Origin: Balneolaceae bacterium
Lineage (GTDB): Bacteria; Bacteroidota; Rhodothermia; Balneolales; Balneolaceae
Reading direction: 5' to 3'
NCBI GenBank assembly: GCA_017643365.1
Contig: JAEPNO010000009.1
Span: 1 to 64,000 of the forward strand
Length of the DNA stretch: 64,000 nucleotides
Below the pieces are notes generated by a model, which saw nothing but the letters and a program-made list of their open reading frames with translations, had not been told where the DNA came from and made no database searches. Each line of letters opens with the position of its first letter. Position 1 is the stretch's first letter. The position numbers and the translations under genes were made by a program. Of this stretch, positions 15,963 through 25,737 are shown one piece after another.

Positions 15963-18380
15963 GTGATCATACCTCATGTGTTAAGTAGGGAAACATATCA
16001 ATTTCCCTTCTCAAGATATCCAGCGATTCGAATAGTATTACTACTTATTTCGGGGGTTCTTTTAGGGAAGGTTTTCTCGGGGGGATATTTCTTGCCGCTG
16101 GTTTTATTTTTATCGGGTTGTGTAGCATTATGGGGGATAAAGAAAGTTAACGTTCTTTCTTTAAATGTTACATTAACCCGTTTTTCTACTCTGCTCTATC
16201 TGTTGTTGATTGTTGTTTTTGGATGGTTTCGCATCGCAATTACAGAAAATGATCAGCTTTCTATCACAGAAAAATGGCTGAACCTGCATCCATGGGAATC
16301 CATCGAAGCTACTGTAGTAGTGCAAAGCTCTTCAATCAATTCACAGGGCAAAAAACGAAGCGATTCACAGGTGATTTTCACGCAAAAAGATTCGCTGCAT
16401 ACTAACGAAAAGTACAACGTCCGTTTGTTATTTGAAGGGCAACCTGAGTTTAAAAATGGTGATACTCTCGTAGTTTCGGGCACAATATTACCCATCGCCG
16501 AAAAGAGAAATCCTCACGAGTTTGATTACAAATCTTATCTGAGCCAGCGCAATATCCATGTTCAGCTTAAAGTGGATGAACTAGTCGAAATCTCAACTTT
16601 AAACAATAAATTGAATTGGGCATGGTGGCAAAATAAAGCAAGTTTGAAAATCGAGGAGTTTTATCAAGAGCACACGGCTCCTTTGGCCAAAGCACTGTTA
16701 CTCGGTTTTAAACAAGATTTAGATCGCGAAACCAGGCAAGCTTTCGCCCGGGCAGGACTTTCACACATCATGGCAGTTTCCGGTTTACATGTAGGCTTTA
16801 TAGTCGCGCCACTTTGGTTTTTGATCCCCACCATCCGCCAATGGAAATACGGAAAAGTATTTGGTGTTTTGATACTTGGAACCATCCTTTTTCTGTATGC
16901 CGGAATAACCGGTTTCACCGTTTCGGTACTCAGAGCTTCGGTTACCGCCGTTTTTCTAACCATCGGCAAACTCTACAACAAATCGTCAAAGTCTATCAAT
17001 TTAACCGCCGCCGCTGCCGTGTGTATTCTAATTTTCGACCCCACCGAGCTATTCTCGATCGGATTTCAACTTTCATTTTCTGCAGTATTTATCATTTTAC
17101 TAGTGCTCCCGACCTTACAACATTGGTTACCGCTCTGGTTGCGCATCAAATGGTACGCTAAACCGCTGATGGTTGTGATTGTATCCATCGTTGTGCAGTT
17201 CGGGTTGTATCCACTTCAGGTATTCTACTTTGGGGAGATCTCTGTCATCAGTCCGGTTGCCAATGCGCTTTTTGTTCCATTTTTAGGACTTTTAGTACCC
17301 TTGGCCATTTTAGGATTATTGTTTTCGCTGTTAGTTCCAGGCCTTGGTTTTTGGCTAAGCCAGCCTTTTGATGCATTTCTATCTCTAATGAATTCCTTTG
17401 TGTTATTTGCGGCCGAAATTCAATGGGCGTGGTATGAAACTGAGCTCATTTCTATTCTGATGTTCCCTTTCTGGTTGTTTTTGATCTGGACCATTGCTGC
17501 TTGGCGCGTACCGGAATTGAAATGGAAATTATGCATTGCGACACTCTTTTTAGGATGTGCGGTTCAACTTTCGGCATTCTTTTCTTCATCAACACAAGGC
17601 GTGCTTACCATCACCTATTTTGATGTTGGCCAGGGGGATGCTGCCTTAATTCAAACTCCCAATCGTAAAACTATTCTAGTTGATGCCGGGGTTTGGTCTC
17701 CCGGCTACAATAGCGGAAAGTCGGTGATCATCCCACACCTGAAAGCTGAGGGCATTACAAAACTAGATGCCGTGGTGTTGAGTCATCCACATGCAGATCA
17801 CATCGGGGGCATTCTCGATATCATGGAAGCCGTGGCTATCGATACCATTTACAACTCGGGATTTGAATATGAGTCGAATCTGTATCAATCCTACATCCAA
17901 AAAGCAGAAGAGTTATCGATCCCGATTAGGTCGGTAAAAGCAGGTGATCGCATCCACATAGATCCGGCGATTCTTGCGCTTGTTTTAGCACCTGAAGGTG
18001 GCAAGTTTAATTCTGATCCAAATCAGCATTCAGTAATTCTGGAAGTAATTTATGGCGAAACAGAATTCTTGTTCACGGGGGATGCCGGGGAAGATCAGGA
18101 AGAACGATTGCTAGAAAACTATGCAGATTTGGTAGATACCGATGTACTGAAAGTAGGTCACCATGGTAGCAAAACAAGCAGTGGTTTTGACCTTATGGAA
18201 ATTACAACTCCGGAACTGGCAGTGATATCGCTGGCACGACAAAATAAGTTCAGGCATCCACACGCTGAGGCTATACAAAGGGTTTCGCAGTTTTCAGACT
18301 CTCTGCTTTTTACCAGCCGAGATAAAGCCATCATTCTAAAATCAGATGGAGAAATCATTTGGCGAGAGGAGTGGGAATAA
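15963..18380 (+). CDS. comEC: ComEC/Rec2 family DNA internalisation protein
   Basis: An 805-residue protein that would form the inner-membrane channel for single-stranded DNA uptake. Domain order is standard. N-terminal membrane helices come first. An OB-like DUF4131 domain (about 80-210) follows. The Competence domain (about 230-490) contains HIMAVSGLHVGF. A C-terminal metallo-beta-lactamase-like domain has FDVGQGDAALIQT and the metal motif SHPHADHIGG (about 605-614), then GHHGSKTSS. The metal ligands are intact, so nuclease activity is plausible. The start is GTG at 15963; no better ATG is in frame. No other competence gene is in the window. Confidence 0.94.
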   Translation: MIIPHVLSRETYQFPFSRYPAIRIVLLLISGVLLGKVFSGGYFLPLVLFLSGCVALWGIKKVNVLSLNVTLTRFSTLLYLLLIVVFGWFRIAITENDQLSITEKWLNLHPWESIEATVVVQSSSINSQGKKRSDSQVIFTQKDSLHTNEKYNVRLLFEGQPEFKNGDTLVVSGTILPIAEKRNPHEFDYKSYLSQRNIHVQLKVDELVEISTLNNKLNWAWWQNKASLKIEEFYQEHTAPLAKALLLGFKQDLDRETRQAFARAGLSHIMAVSGLHVGFIVAPLWFLIPTIRQWKYGKVFGVLILGTILFLYAGITGFTVSVLRASVTAVFLTIGKLYNKSSKSINLTAAAAVCILIFDPTELFSIGFQLSFSAVFIILLVLPTLQHWLPLWLRIKWYAKPLMVVIVSIVVQFGLYPLQVFYFGEISVISPVANALFVPFLGLLVPLAILGLLFSLLVPGLGFWLSQPFDAFLSLMNSFVLFAAEIQWAWYETELISILMFPFWLFLIWTIAAWRVPELKWKLCIATLFLGCAVQLSAFFSSSTQGVLTITYFDVGQGDAALIQTPNRKTILVDAGVWSPGYNSGKSVIIPHLKAEGITKLDAVVLSHPHADHIGGILDIMEAVAIDTIYNSGFEYESNLYQSYIQKAEELSIPIRSVKAGDRIHIDPAILALVLAPEGGKFNSDPNQHSVILEVIYGETEFLFTGDAGEDQEERLLENYADLVDTDVLKVGHHGSKTSSGFDLMEITTPELAVISLARQNKFRHPHAEAIQRVSQFSDSLLFTSRDKAIILKSDGEIIWREEWE

Positions 18381-18528
18381 TCTTATTCTTCGTATTAGGA
18401 TTAAATAAAACACTGGATATCGCTCATTCATAGGAACTAATCTGCGTTTAAATTTTTTAGACAATCGAAGTCGGGAAGCTGCCCGCAAAACTGTATATTT
18501 CAGGTTCTGAAATTTCCGGAATTCCTTC

Positions 18529-21342
18529 ATGTCTGATACCAAAATCGCTGATTCATCAACAAAAAAATCTACTGGAGAACGCCCGATTATTATTAAAGGG
18601 GCGCGAACGCATAATCTCAAAAATGTAGACGTCGAAATCCCTCGAAATAAACTCACGGTGGTAACCGGTGTGTCCGGTTCGGGGAAATCCAGCTTGGCGT
18701 TCGATACCATTTACGCTGAAGGTCAGCGCCGATATGTGGAAAGTCTTTCGAGTTATGCGCGGCAGTTTTTGGAGCGTATGGACAAACCCGATGTGGATTA
18801 CATGCAGGGCATATCGCCGGCGATGGCGATTCAGCAAAAAACCACGACAACCAATCCTCGTTCAACCGTAGGTACCACCACCGAAATTTATGATTACCTG
18901 AGATTGCTGTTCGCTCGCGTTGGGACCACTTATTCTCCAAAATCGGGCAAGCCGGTAAAAAAGGATTCTCCCCGCACAGCGATCAAAGAATTGAAGGAAA
19001 AAGTAGAGGAAGGCACTCGGTTTTATGTGGTGTTTCCGATTCCGCATCATCAAAAGAAGAAGATTGGCGATGAGCTGAAAGTGCTCAAAGAAAAAGGGCT
19101 CACGCGATTATTGAATATCGAAGATGAATCGATGTTGGAACTGTCGGAAGAGGAAGTAGATCTCAGGAAATTTAAAGCCGCAAAGTATCGGGTATTAGTT
19201 GACCGTTTGGTGTTGAAAGACGATGAGGCTGTAATTTCAAGACTTGCAGATTCTCTGGAGACAGCATTTCGTGAAGGTTCGGGAAGATGTGCGATCAAAG
19301 TGCGAGGTGGTGATGAGCTTCCGTTTAGCGAACGTTTTGAACTTGACGGGATGGAGTTTGTTGAACCGACTCCGCAAATGTTCTCCTTTAACAATCCATT
19401 TGGCGCTTGCCCGAAATGCGAAGGCTTTGGAAAAGTAACGGGTATCGACGAAGACTTGGTAATTCCTAATCACGACTTGAGCATTCGTGGCAATTGTATC
19501 GCGCCGTTTGATTCTCCCAAATTTAGCGCCAATCTGAAAGACCTGATCAAAGTGGCTGCTCGAGAAAAATTTCCTATCGATGTTCCCTATCGCGAGTTGT
19601 CGAAAGAAGTGAAGCGTATCATCTGGAAAGGGAAAGATGAGTACATCGGCATTTGGAAGTTTTTTGACGAGGTGAAATCTCAAAACTACAAAGTGCATAT
19701 GCGGGTTTTATATTCGCGGTATCGTGGATATAGCCGTTGCCCGGAGTGTGAGGGATATCGAATTAGAAAAGATGCGCAGTACGTTCGCGTAGGCGATATG
19801 CATGCCGGCGAAGTTTCAGAGTTGACGATTGGCCATGCTCGCGAATATTTCGATACGCTGGAATTGACGAAGTACGAGCAGGAAGTAGCCGGACAGATTC
19901 TCTACGAAATCCAAAAACGATTGCGCTTTCTTGACGAAGTTGGGCTGGATTACCTTACTCTGGATAGGCTTGCAAATACGTTAAGTGGTGGGGAATCGCA
20001 ACGCATCAACTTGGCGAATGCGTTGGGCAGTTCGTTGATTGGGAGCATGTATGTGCTGGATGAGCCGACCATTGGTTTGCATCCGCGGGATAACGATCGC
20101 TTGATCAAGATTTTGGAATCGCTGCGGGATATTGGAAATACGGTATTGGTGGTTGAGCATGATCCGGAAATGATGAAAGCTGCCGATAATATTTTGGATA
20201 TCGGACCATTTGCCGGAGTTCATGGTGGCGAAATTGTGTTTGAAGGTCCGTACGAAGATATCCTAAAAGCCGATTCGTTAACCGGTAAGTTTTTGAGTGG
20301 TCGAAAAGAGATTCCAATCCCGAAGAAGAGAAGAAAAGGAAACGGGAAAATTATCACCTTAGAAGGAGCTTGCGAACACAATCTCAAAAATGTGGATGTT
20401 GAATTTCCGCTTGGCAAAATGGTGGTAGTTACCGGCGTTTCGGGGTCGGGGAAATCGACTTTAGTGCACGATACGCTGTATGCCGGCATCAAAAAGCATA
20501 TTAGTTCCTACAATCAGAAAGTTGGAAAATACACCGATTTGTTTGGCTTGAGTGCTGTCCACAACGTTGAAATGGTTGATCAAAGTCCGATTGGCCGATC
20601 AACGCGTTCCAATCCTGCTACCTACACCAAGGCTTTTGATGGAATTCGGGATGTGTTCTCATCCACTCGTCAGGCCAAAATTATGGGATACACTGCTGGG
20701 CATTTTTCATTTAATGTGCCGGGTGGCCGATGCGAAACATGCCAAGGCGAGGGTGTTCAAAAAATCGAGATGCAGTTCATGGCCGACATCGAACTTACTT
20801 GCGAGGTGTGCAACGGCACGCGATTCCGCAAAGATGTTCTGAATGTAAAATACCGTGGCAAAAACATTCACGATGTATTAGAAATGCCTATTTCGGAAGC
20901 GCTGGACTTTTTTGTGGATGAGAAAACCATCGTAAATAAACTACAACCGCTGGAAGATGTAGGCCTTGGATACCTGAAACTTGGTCAATCAGCTACAACG
21001 CTTTCGGGTGGAGAAGCTCAGCGGGTAAAACTAGCTCGGTTCTTGAGCAAAAGTTCAACCGAACATACGCTCTACTTTTTTGATGAGCCCACAACCGGAC
21101 TGCATTTTGAAGACATCGCCAAATTGCTGGATTCGTTTAACGAGCTGGTAAAATCGGGACACTCGGTCATTATCATCGAGCATAATTTGGATGTGATCAA
21201 GTGCGCAGATTGGATTATTGATGTGGGTCCTGAAGGTGGATTCGGGGGCGGGCAAATCGTTGCTACTGGCACACCCGAAGAAGTTATGGAAGTAGAAGAA
21301 AGTTATACCGGAAAGTTTTTGAAGGAATACATCGGGGAGTAA
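18529..21342 (+). CDS. uvrA: UvrABC excinuclease subunit A
   Basis: DNA damage recognition ATPase of nucleotide excision repair, 937 residues, normal length. Two ABC modules are present: Walker A GVSGSGKSS at 47-55 and again GVSGSGKST in the second half, ABC signatures NTLSGGESQR and TTLSGGEAQR, and Walker B VLDEPTIGLHPRD and FFDEPTTGLH. The C-terminal zinc module (CETCQGEG...CEVCNGTRF) is intact. The first module keeps only one CxxC pair (GACPKCEG); the preceding pair of the E. coli-type finger is absent, as I recall for Bacteroidota UvrA. No lexA box was identified. Confidence 0.97.
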   Translation: MSDTKIADSSTKKSTGERPIIIKGARTHNLKNVDVEIPRNKLTVVTGVSGSGKSSLAFDTIYAEGQRRYVESLSSYARQFLERMDKPDVDYMQGISPAMAIQQKTTTTNPRSTVGTTTEIYDYLRLLFARVGTTYSPKSGKPVKKDSPRTAIKELKEKVEEGTRFYVVFPIPHHQKKKIGDELKVLKEKGLTRLLNIEDESMLELSEEEVDLRKFKAAKYRVLVDRLVLKDDEAVISRLADSLETAFREGSGRCAIKVRGGDELPFSERFELDGMEFVEPTPQMFSFNNPFGACPKCEGFGKVTGIDEDLVIPNHDLSIRGNCIAPFDSPKFSANLKDLIKVAAREKFPIDVPYRELSKEVKRIIWKGKDEYIGIWKFFDEVKSQNYKVHMRVLYSRYRGYSRCPECEGYRIRKDAQYVRVGDMHAGEVSELTIGHAREYFDTLELTKYEQEVAGQILYEIQKRLRFLDEVGLDYLTLDRLANTLSGGESQRINLANALGSSLIGSMYVLDEPTIGLHPRDNDRLIKILESLRDIGNTVLVVEHDPEMMKAADNILDIGPFAGVHGGEIVFEGPYEDILKADSLTGKFLSGRKEIPIPKKRRKGNGKIITLEGACEHNLKNVDVEFPLGKMVVVTGVSGSGKSTLVHDTLYAGIKKHISSYNQKVGKYTDLFGLSAVHNVEMVDQSPIGRSTRSNPATYTKAFDGIRDVFSSTRQAKIMGYTAGHFSFNVPGGRCETCQGEGVQKIEMQFMADIELTCEVCNGTRFRKDVLNVKYRGKNIHDVLEMPISEALDFFVDEKTIVNKLQPLEDVGLGYLKLGQSATTLSGGEAQRVKLARFLSKSSTEHTLYFFDEPTTGLHFEDIAKLLDSFNELVKSGHSVIIIEHNLDVIKCADWIIDVGPEGGFGGGQIVATGTPEEVMEVEESYTGKFLKEYIGE

Positions 21343-21416
21343 GATCGAATAAATATTGGAACATAATGTTGGTTGGAGGGTTAAAAGTACCGAAACAATA
21401 AATAACCAAACACATT

Positions 21417-22010
21417 ATGAACCATACAAAAACCCTGTTTTTTAGCCTTTTCATTTTACTATTCACCTTTACACTAAGCCAGTCGGCCAGCGCTCAGGAA
21501 CGAGCGCAATTAGGTATTAAAGGTGGTGTTAACTTTGCTACTTTTAATGATGCTAATGACGCCCAATACCGACCCGGTTTCGTATTTGGTACCTTTCTTG
21601 ATCTTCCGGTTGAGAACTCACCTCTTTCATTACAACCGGAGTTATTGTTTGCGCAATATGGCTCAAACATTGAAGATTCTGACGCCTATTTTGAGGTAGA
21701 TTATATTCAGATTCCGGTATTGTTAAAGTTCGATTTTGCCGCTGAGTCAAATACAACCCCAAACGTTTATTTCGGACCGTATTTATCGTTTACCACCAGC
21801 TCTGAGGTTAAGAACGAGAACTTTGCCATCAATTTTGAAGACGAAACAGAACCCACCGATTTTGGTGCGATTGTTGGAATTGGTTTTGATACCGAGAACG
21901 CGCAAATCGGTTTCCGTTATACAGCGGGTATCACCAATATTGAAGATTCAAGTTTTGAAAGTGATGCCAAAAACGGAGCGTTTAGTGTAACCGTAGGCTT
22001 AAAGTTTTAA
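21417..22010 (+). CDS. PorT-like outer membrane beta-barrel protein
   Basis: A 197-residue protein with a signal peptide (cleavage near ASAQ) and a small beta-barrel of the outer-membrane beta-barrel family common in Bacteroidota. The typical opening is QLGIKGGVNFATFND; there are repeating amphipathic strands (LQPELLFAQYG, VDYIQIPVLLKF, NVYFGPYLSF, AQIGFRYTAGI) and a terminal strand ending VGLKF. About eight to ten strands are expected. Function unknown; PorT relatives take part in gliding/secretion in some species, but this may be a plain structural barrel. A terminator follows. Confidence 0.83.
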   Translation: MNHTKTLFFSLFILLFTFTLSQSASAQERAQLGIKGGVNFATFNDANDAQYRPGFVFGTFLDLPVENSPLSLQPELLFAQYGSNIEDSDAYFEVDYIQIPVLLKFDFAAESNTTPNVYFGPYLSFTTSSEVKNENFAINFEDETEPTDFGAIVGIGFDTENAQIGFRYTAGITNIEDSSFESDAKNGAFSVTVGLKF

Positions 22011-22041
22011 TTGAAAACTTGATTTAATATCACTCACCATT

Positions 22042-22069
22042 AAGGGCGGCAGTTTGTCGCCCTTTTTTT
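22042..22069 (+). terminator. Intrinsic terminator after the PorT-like gene
   Basis: Arms AAGGGCG (22042-22048) and CGCCCTT (22058-22064) with a 9-nt loop, followed by seven T. It separates the rightward barrel gene from the convergent small gene. Confidence 0.85.
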
Positions 22070-22097
22070 GTGGAATAAACTTAATGCTCCAAATTCT

Positions 22098-22355
22098 CTA
22101 CTTGAGGTACAGTTTTCTAAAATGAGTGATAGGATACCACCAAGACTTATAAAAGGGCACCCACCATTTTCGAAATTCAACTTCTGAGATCTCGCCGAGA
22201 TTATAAAGTCGCTTGCTATCTAAGAAGGATCGGTATACAAATAAATATAAACCTAATAAACACAATCCAAATACTTCATCAACATATGCGCCAATTAGGT
22301 AACTGAAAATGATTGGAGTGAAAGCCAATACTAAATAGGTTGCTCTGTTTTTCAT
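22098..22355 (-). CDS. Small two-helix membrane protein
   Basis: An 85-residue hypothetical protein with two predicted membrane helices (TYLVLAFTPIIFSYLIGAYV and VFGLCLLGLYLFVY). A basic, tryptophan-rich cytoplasmic tail follows (FRKWWVPFYKSWWYPITHF). No recognised family. It stands alone between the convergent terminator and the divergent exporter gene. The amphipathic aromatic tail suggests membrane-surface contact. Gene status rests on length, an ATG start and plausible codon use. Confidence 0.55.
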   Translation of the reverse strand: MKNRATYLVLAFTPIIFSYLIGAYVDEVFGLCLLGLYLFVYRSFLDSKRLYNLGEISEVEFRKWWVPFYKSWWYPITHFRKLYLK

Positions 22356-22504
22356 GGATATAACCTCTTTACGATCATTGGAATGTTATCTTATAATATG
22401 TGATTCAAGGGTAACAGTTTCTATAAGTTAACTTGTTACAATTAATTCTGTAATTATTAAGGCATTCTAAACTCATAGCACTGGCGAAGCAATTATTTTA
22501 AAGG

Positions 22505-24055
22505 ATGTTTTCTAGACTACTCTCACTAAACTGGCGCATATTTCTATCGAACCTGAATCGGTTTCAACTGATGATGATGATTGGCTATATCATGTTTTTA
22601 GGCGTGATGCTGGTTAATCTTATCGGAACAGCAATTGTTGTGGTTTTGATGGACACCGATCCGTGGATGGCCACTCAGCTCCCATGGCTTACCCCAAAAG
22701 TGTACAGCTTTATATTGCTGGTTTTTGCGAATACCTATTGGGTGATGCACTTCTCGTTCACCAACCTGCGCTTACTCAATATCGAAGAAAACAGAAAGCT
22801 GTTGGGTTTCGGTTTTCCGCTCAAGCGGCTAGCACGGTACATGATTATCATCAGTTTTTGCCACCCTGTAAACATCATCTATAATTTTACCTGGCTGGTT
22901 TTTTTGATGATCCAAATCGATTTCTGGTATCAAATTCCGGTGGCAATCCTCGGCGTGATCCTCAATTATGTTCTCATCTACTCCATCAAACATCGTTTTT
23001 TGCAGATTATTGAGCGTCGCTTTATAGCCGTAGTGGTTGGATTCGTAATTCTTGTATTTAGCCTGTTCCAGTTGGTTCAAATGGTATCAACCGAAAATGT
23101 TCGCTTGTTGTATCGCATCGTCCCACGCATCGAAACCATTAATGCCTTTCTTGGTTGGATGCCCGGCGGATTACTTACAAAGGCTGCCAACCTCGATTAC
23201 GGCTTGGTTAATGCCTCCATTTACGCTGCTTTAATGGCCATTCTTATTGGGTTGATTATTGTTGATCACTTCAATAAAACCTGCGACGGACTTCACCGCC
23301 CGGCACTAAAAAAGGTGGAAGAAGTATCCAGCCAATTGTGGAAAGTGTTGCAACGCATCCTAGGTAATAATGCCGGAAAATATTATTACTACGTGATGAT
23401 TCATCCCTATAACAAATTGCAGCTCCTAACTTTGGCAATAATCCCGATTGTGTATGTGCCTTTGTTGTTAAATGTGAATTACGAGATCGCTCAAACCATC
23501 GCAATACCTACGATCTTGGCAGGTATACCGGTTGCTTTACTTGCCATGGGAATGGCCAATATGTACGGCTATGAAAACAGGGAACTGCTACTGCATTTAC
23601 AATTTCCCGTTAAGCTCGAAAAACAACTCAAAGAACGGTTTCTGGGTGTTATCATCTTACCACTTCTGGTGTTTTATCTTATCACCATTTTGGAGATTGT
23701 ATTCATTCCACAAATTGGAAGACCATTGAATATTTTTGTGGGAAACACTTTTATGTTTCTGTGTTTTATGCTGTTGTTCATTTGGAGTTCGTACTATCAA
23801 TATCAAAAAGCGGTGTATTCGTCGTTTAGCTATAAGCACCCCATCATCTCACAAAAAGTAACCTTTGCCATTTCGTTTACCATTTTCACCGTAGGCTACA
23901 TGGTATTTGTGCCGCTAAATGGATTGGAATGGTATCGAATCACCATTATGAGCGTTGTAATTGGAATTATTGGCATATATTTATGGGGACACATGGACGT
24001 ACTTGTTAATCTTTTCAAAAAAAGAATACTCATACGTATTTGGAGTGATCTATAA
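22505..24055 (+). CDS. Polytopic membrane protein, probable ABC-type permease
   Basis: A 516-residue protein with about ten to twelve hydrophobic helices and short loops. I recognise no precise family. An ABC ATPase gene follows two genes downstream (24951) and co-directional lgt lies between them. The overall look, with long hydrophobic stretches at the start, centre and end, fits an exporter permease of the ABC-2 type. Loops carry positive residues (NLRLLNIEENRKLLGFG, RFIAVVVGF). The ATPase partnership is inferred from the neighbourhood. Confidence 0.6.
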   Translation: MFSRLLSLNWRIFLSNLNRFQLMMMIGYIMFLGVMLVNLIGTAIVVVLMDTDPWMATQLPWLTPKVYSFILLVFANTYWVMHFSFTNLRLLNIEENRKLLGFGFPLKRLARYMIIISFCHPVNIIYNFTWLVFLMIQIDFWYQIPVAILGVILNYVLIYSIKHRFLQIIERRFIAVVVGFVILVFSLFQLVQMVSTENVRLLYRIVPRIETINAFLGWMPGGLLTKAANLDYGLVNASIYAALMAILIGLIIVDHFNKTCDGLHRPALKKVEEVSSQLWKVLQRILGNNAGKYYYYVMIHPYNKLQLLTLAIIPIVYVPLLLNVNYEIAQTIAIPTILAGIPVALLAMGMANMYGYENRELLLHLQFPVKLEKQLKERFLGVIILPLLVFYLITILEIVFIPQIGRPLNIFVGNTFMFLCFMLLFIWSSYYQYQKAVYSSFSYKHPIISQKVTFAISFTIFTVGYMVFVPLNGLEWYRITIMSVVIGIIGIYLWGHMDVLVNLFKKRILIRIWSDL

Positions 24056-24091
24056 TTGCTACCTTTCGGGGAATTTTTAAAACACTGATTT

Positions 24092-24949
24092 ATGCTACCA
24101 ATACACCTCGACCTCGGTTTTAATACCATCTACTTTTACGAAGGCATCTATTTTCTGATCTCAATCGCAATAGGCGTATACATTGCTTATGTACGAGTTA
24201 AAAAGTACGGTGGTAAAATTGAACTATTTGATGGACTTGTTACCTGGTCGATTATAGGTGCATTAATTGGTGCACGTGTTTCCCATTTTCTATTTTGGAA
24301 TCTGGACCTCTTTTTATCCAATCCTGCCATTCTTTTCAGTCTTTCCGGTGCCGGAAACAGCATTACCGGTGGCTTAGTTGGTGGTATGCTTGGCGGATTG
24401 TTGTTCGTGCGCCGCAAAAAACTCAATTATTTCGAATATTTTTCGCTGATTTCTCCGGGCTTACTAATCGGGCAAGCTGTTGGGCGAATTGGCTGTTTCC
24501 TAAACGGCGACGCCCATGGAACCGCAACATCGTCGGTTTTTGGGATGGAATTTCCCCGATATGGAACCATGATCCCCGGCTTGGAAACCGAATACGGAAT
24601 TTCAAGCTCTGCGTGGCAATGGTCATATCAGAACGGATTGGTAGATCAGGCGAGCACAGTTTCGGCGGCTCTTCATCCAACTCAATTGTACGAGATGTTT
24701 GGCGATTTCGTGTTGCTAGGAATAGTTCTCTGGGTGTTTAATAAAATCTGGGAGAGTGATAAAAAATCACCACTTATTTTCTTCATTCACACCGGTGGAT
24801 ACGCGCTCCTTCGTTTCAGTCTGGAATTCATTCGTGGTGATCGTGAATTGGTAAATATCGCCAATATGTCGAATCTGCAATTGGTGTTGCTGGCTTATGG
24901 CTTGTTTACCATCGGATATGCCATCAATTATTATCGAAAGCAAAAATAA
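24092..24949 (+). CDS. lgt: Prolipoprotein diacylglyceryl transferase
   Basis: Transfers diacylglycerol from phosphatidylglycerol to the lipobox cysteine of prolipoproteins at the inner membrane. The 285 residues contain seven membrane helices and the family motifs: ALIGARVSHFLF, the Lgt signature GQAVGRIGCFLNGDAHG with the essential arginine, and HPTQLYE near the start of the last helices. It serves the many lipoproteins in this region. Two bases separate it from the ABC ATPase, and 36 bp separate it from the permease-like gene. Confidence 0.95.
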   Translation: MLPIHLDLGFNTIYFYEGIYFLISIAIGVYIAYVRVKKYGGKIELFDGLVTWSIIGALIGARVSHFLFWNLDLFLSNPAILFSLSGAGNSITGGLVGGMLGGLLFVRRKKLNYFEYFSLISPGLLIGQAVGRIGCFLNGDAHGTATSSVFGMEFPRYGTMIPGLETEYGISSSAWQWSYQNGLVDQASTVSAALHPTQLYEMFGDFVLLGIVLWVFNKIWESDKKSPLIFFIHTGGYALLRFSLEFIRGDRELVNIANMSNLQLVLLAYGLFTIGYAINYYRKQK

Positions 24950-24950
24950 C

Positions 24951-25709
24951 ATGGCCAAAGCCGTAAGCATAAACGAGTTAGAAAAACGCTACGAAGACAC
25001 CGTTGTACTCAAAGATTTGAGTCTCGAGGTACCCGAAGGCTCCATTTTTGGATTAATTGGGCCGAACGGCGCCGGCAAAAGTACATTAATTGGTGTGTTA
25101 ACCGGCTTGCTTAGCTACGAGGGCGGATCGATTGAGATCTCTGGACTTGAACTTACTCCCGAGAATGAGCTCGACATTAAGCGGCAAATTTCATCAGTAC
25201 TTCAGCCGCCACTTTTGTTCGAGCAATTTACCAGTCTCGAATTCATCGAATATGTTTGTGAAATCTACGAAATCAGCAAAGATGGATTGATCGAGAAAGC
25301 CTACTCGTTAATGGACTTCTTCGAAATCAAAGATTTTGCCAAGATTAAGGTGAATAAACTTTCGTCAGGAAGTCGCAAAAAACTCGCTTTTGTAACTGCA
25401 GTTTTGGTAGAACCCAAAGTGATGTTTTTGGATGAGCCTTTCGAGGCGGTTGATGTGATTTCCATCGAACGGATGAAAACGGTGCTGCGTAAACTGAAAG
25501 CAAAAGGCGTAACCATCATCGTAACTAGCCACATTCTGGAAGTGGTTGAAAATCTATGCGACGATATTGCCATTTTGCACGACGGCTTGATTATCGCCTA
25601 CCTGGATGAAATCAGCCGCAGGGAGCTTCAAAAAGACTCCAGCCTTCACGAGATCTTCGAGAAATACGTAGAGGTTGAGCACAAAGATGACATCGTTGAC
25701 TGGCTGTAA
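24951..25709 (+). CDS. ABC transporter ATP-binding protein
   Basis: 252 residues from the ATG at 24951, one base after the lgt stop; a longer frame starting at 24897 lies inside lgt and is rejected. Complete nucleotide-binding domain: Walker A GPNGAGKST (37-45), signature LSSGSRKK, Walker B VMFLDEPFEAVD and the H-loop in IVTSHILEVVE. This is the ABC-2/drug-exporter (CcmA-like) group. The likely permease partner is the membrane protein at 22505-24055. Substrate unknown. Confidence 0.9.
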   Translation: MAKAVSINELEKRYEDTVVLKDLSLEVPEGSIFGLIGPNGAGKSTLIGVLTGLLSYEGGSIEISGLELTPENELDIKRQISSVLQPPLLFEQFTSLEFIEYVCEIYEISKDGLIEKAYSLMDFFEIKDFAKIKVNKLSSGSRKKLAFVTAVLVEPKVMFLDEPFEAVDVISIERMKTVLRKLKAKGVTIIVTSHILEVVENLCDDIAILHDGLIIAYLDEISRRELQKDSSLHEIFEKYVEVEHKDDIVDWL

Positions 25710-25737
25710 ATAGATTGCCTTATCAACAGATTGTGCG

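Noticed and set aside
18381-18528. Riboswitch or SOS box before uvrA
   Set aside because: I could not match any known riboswitch core or a lexA-type palindrome in this 148-bp gap.
24897-24950. 18-residue N-terminal extension of the ABC ATPase
   Set aside because: Lies inside lgt in another frame; the ATG one base after the lgt stop gives a normal domain start.
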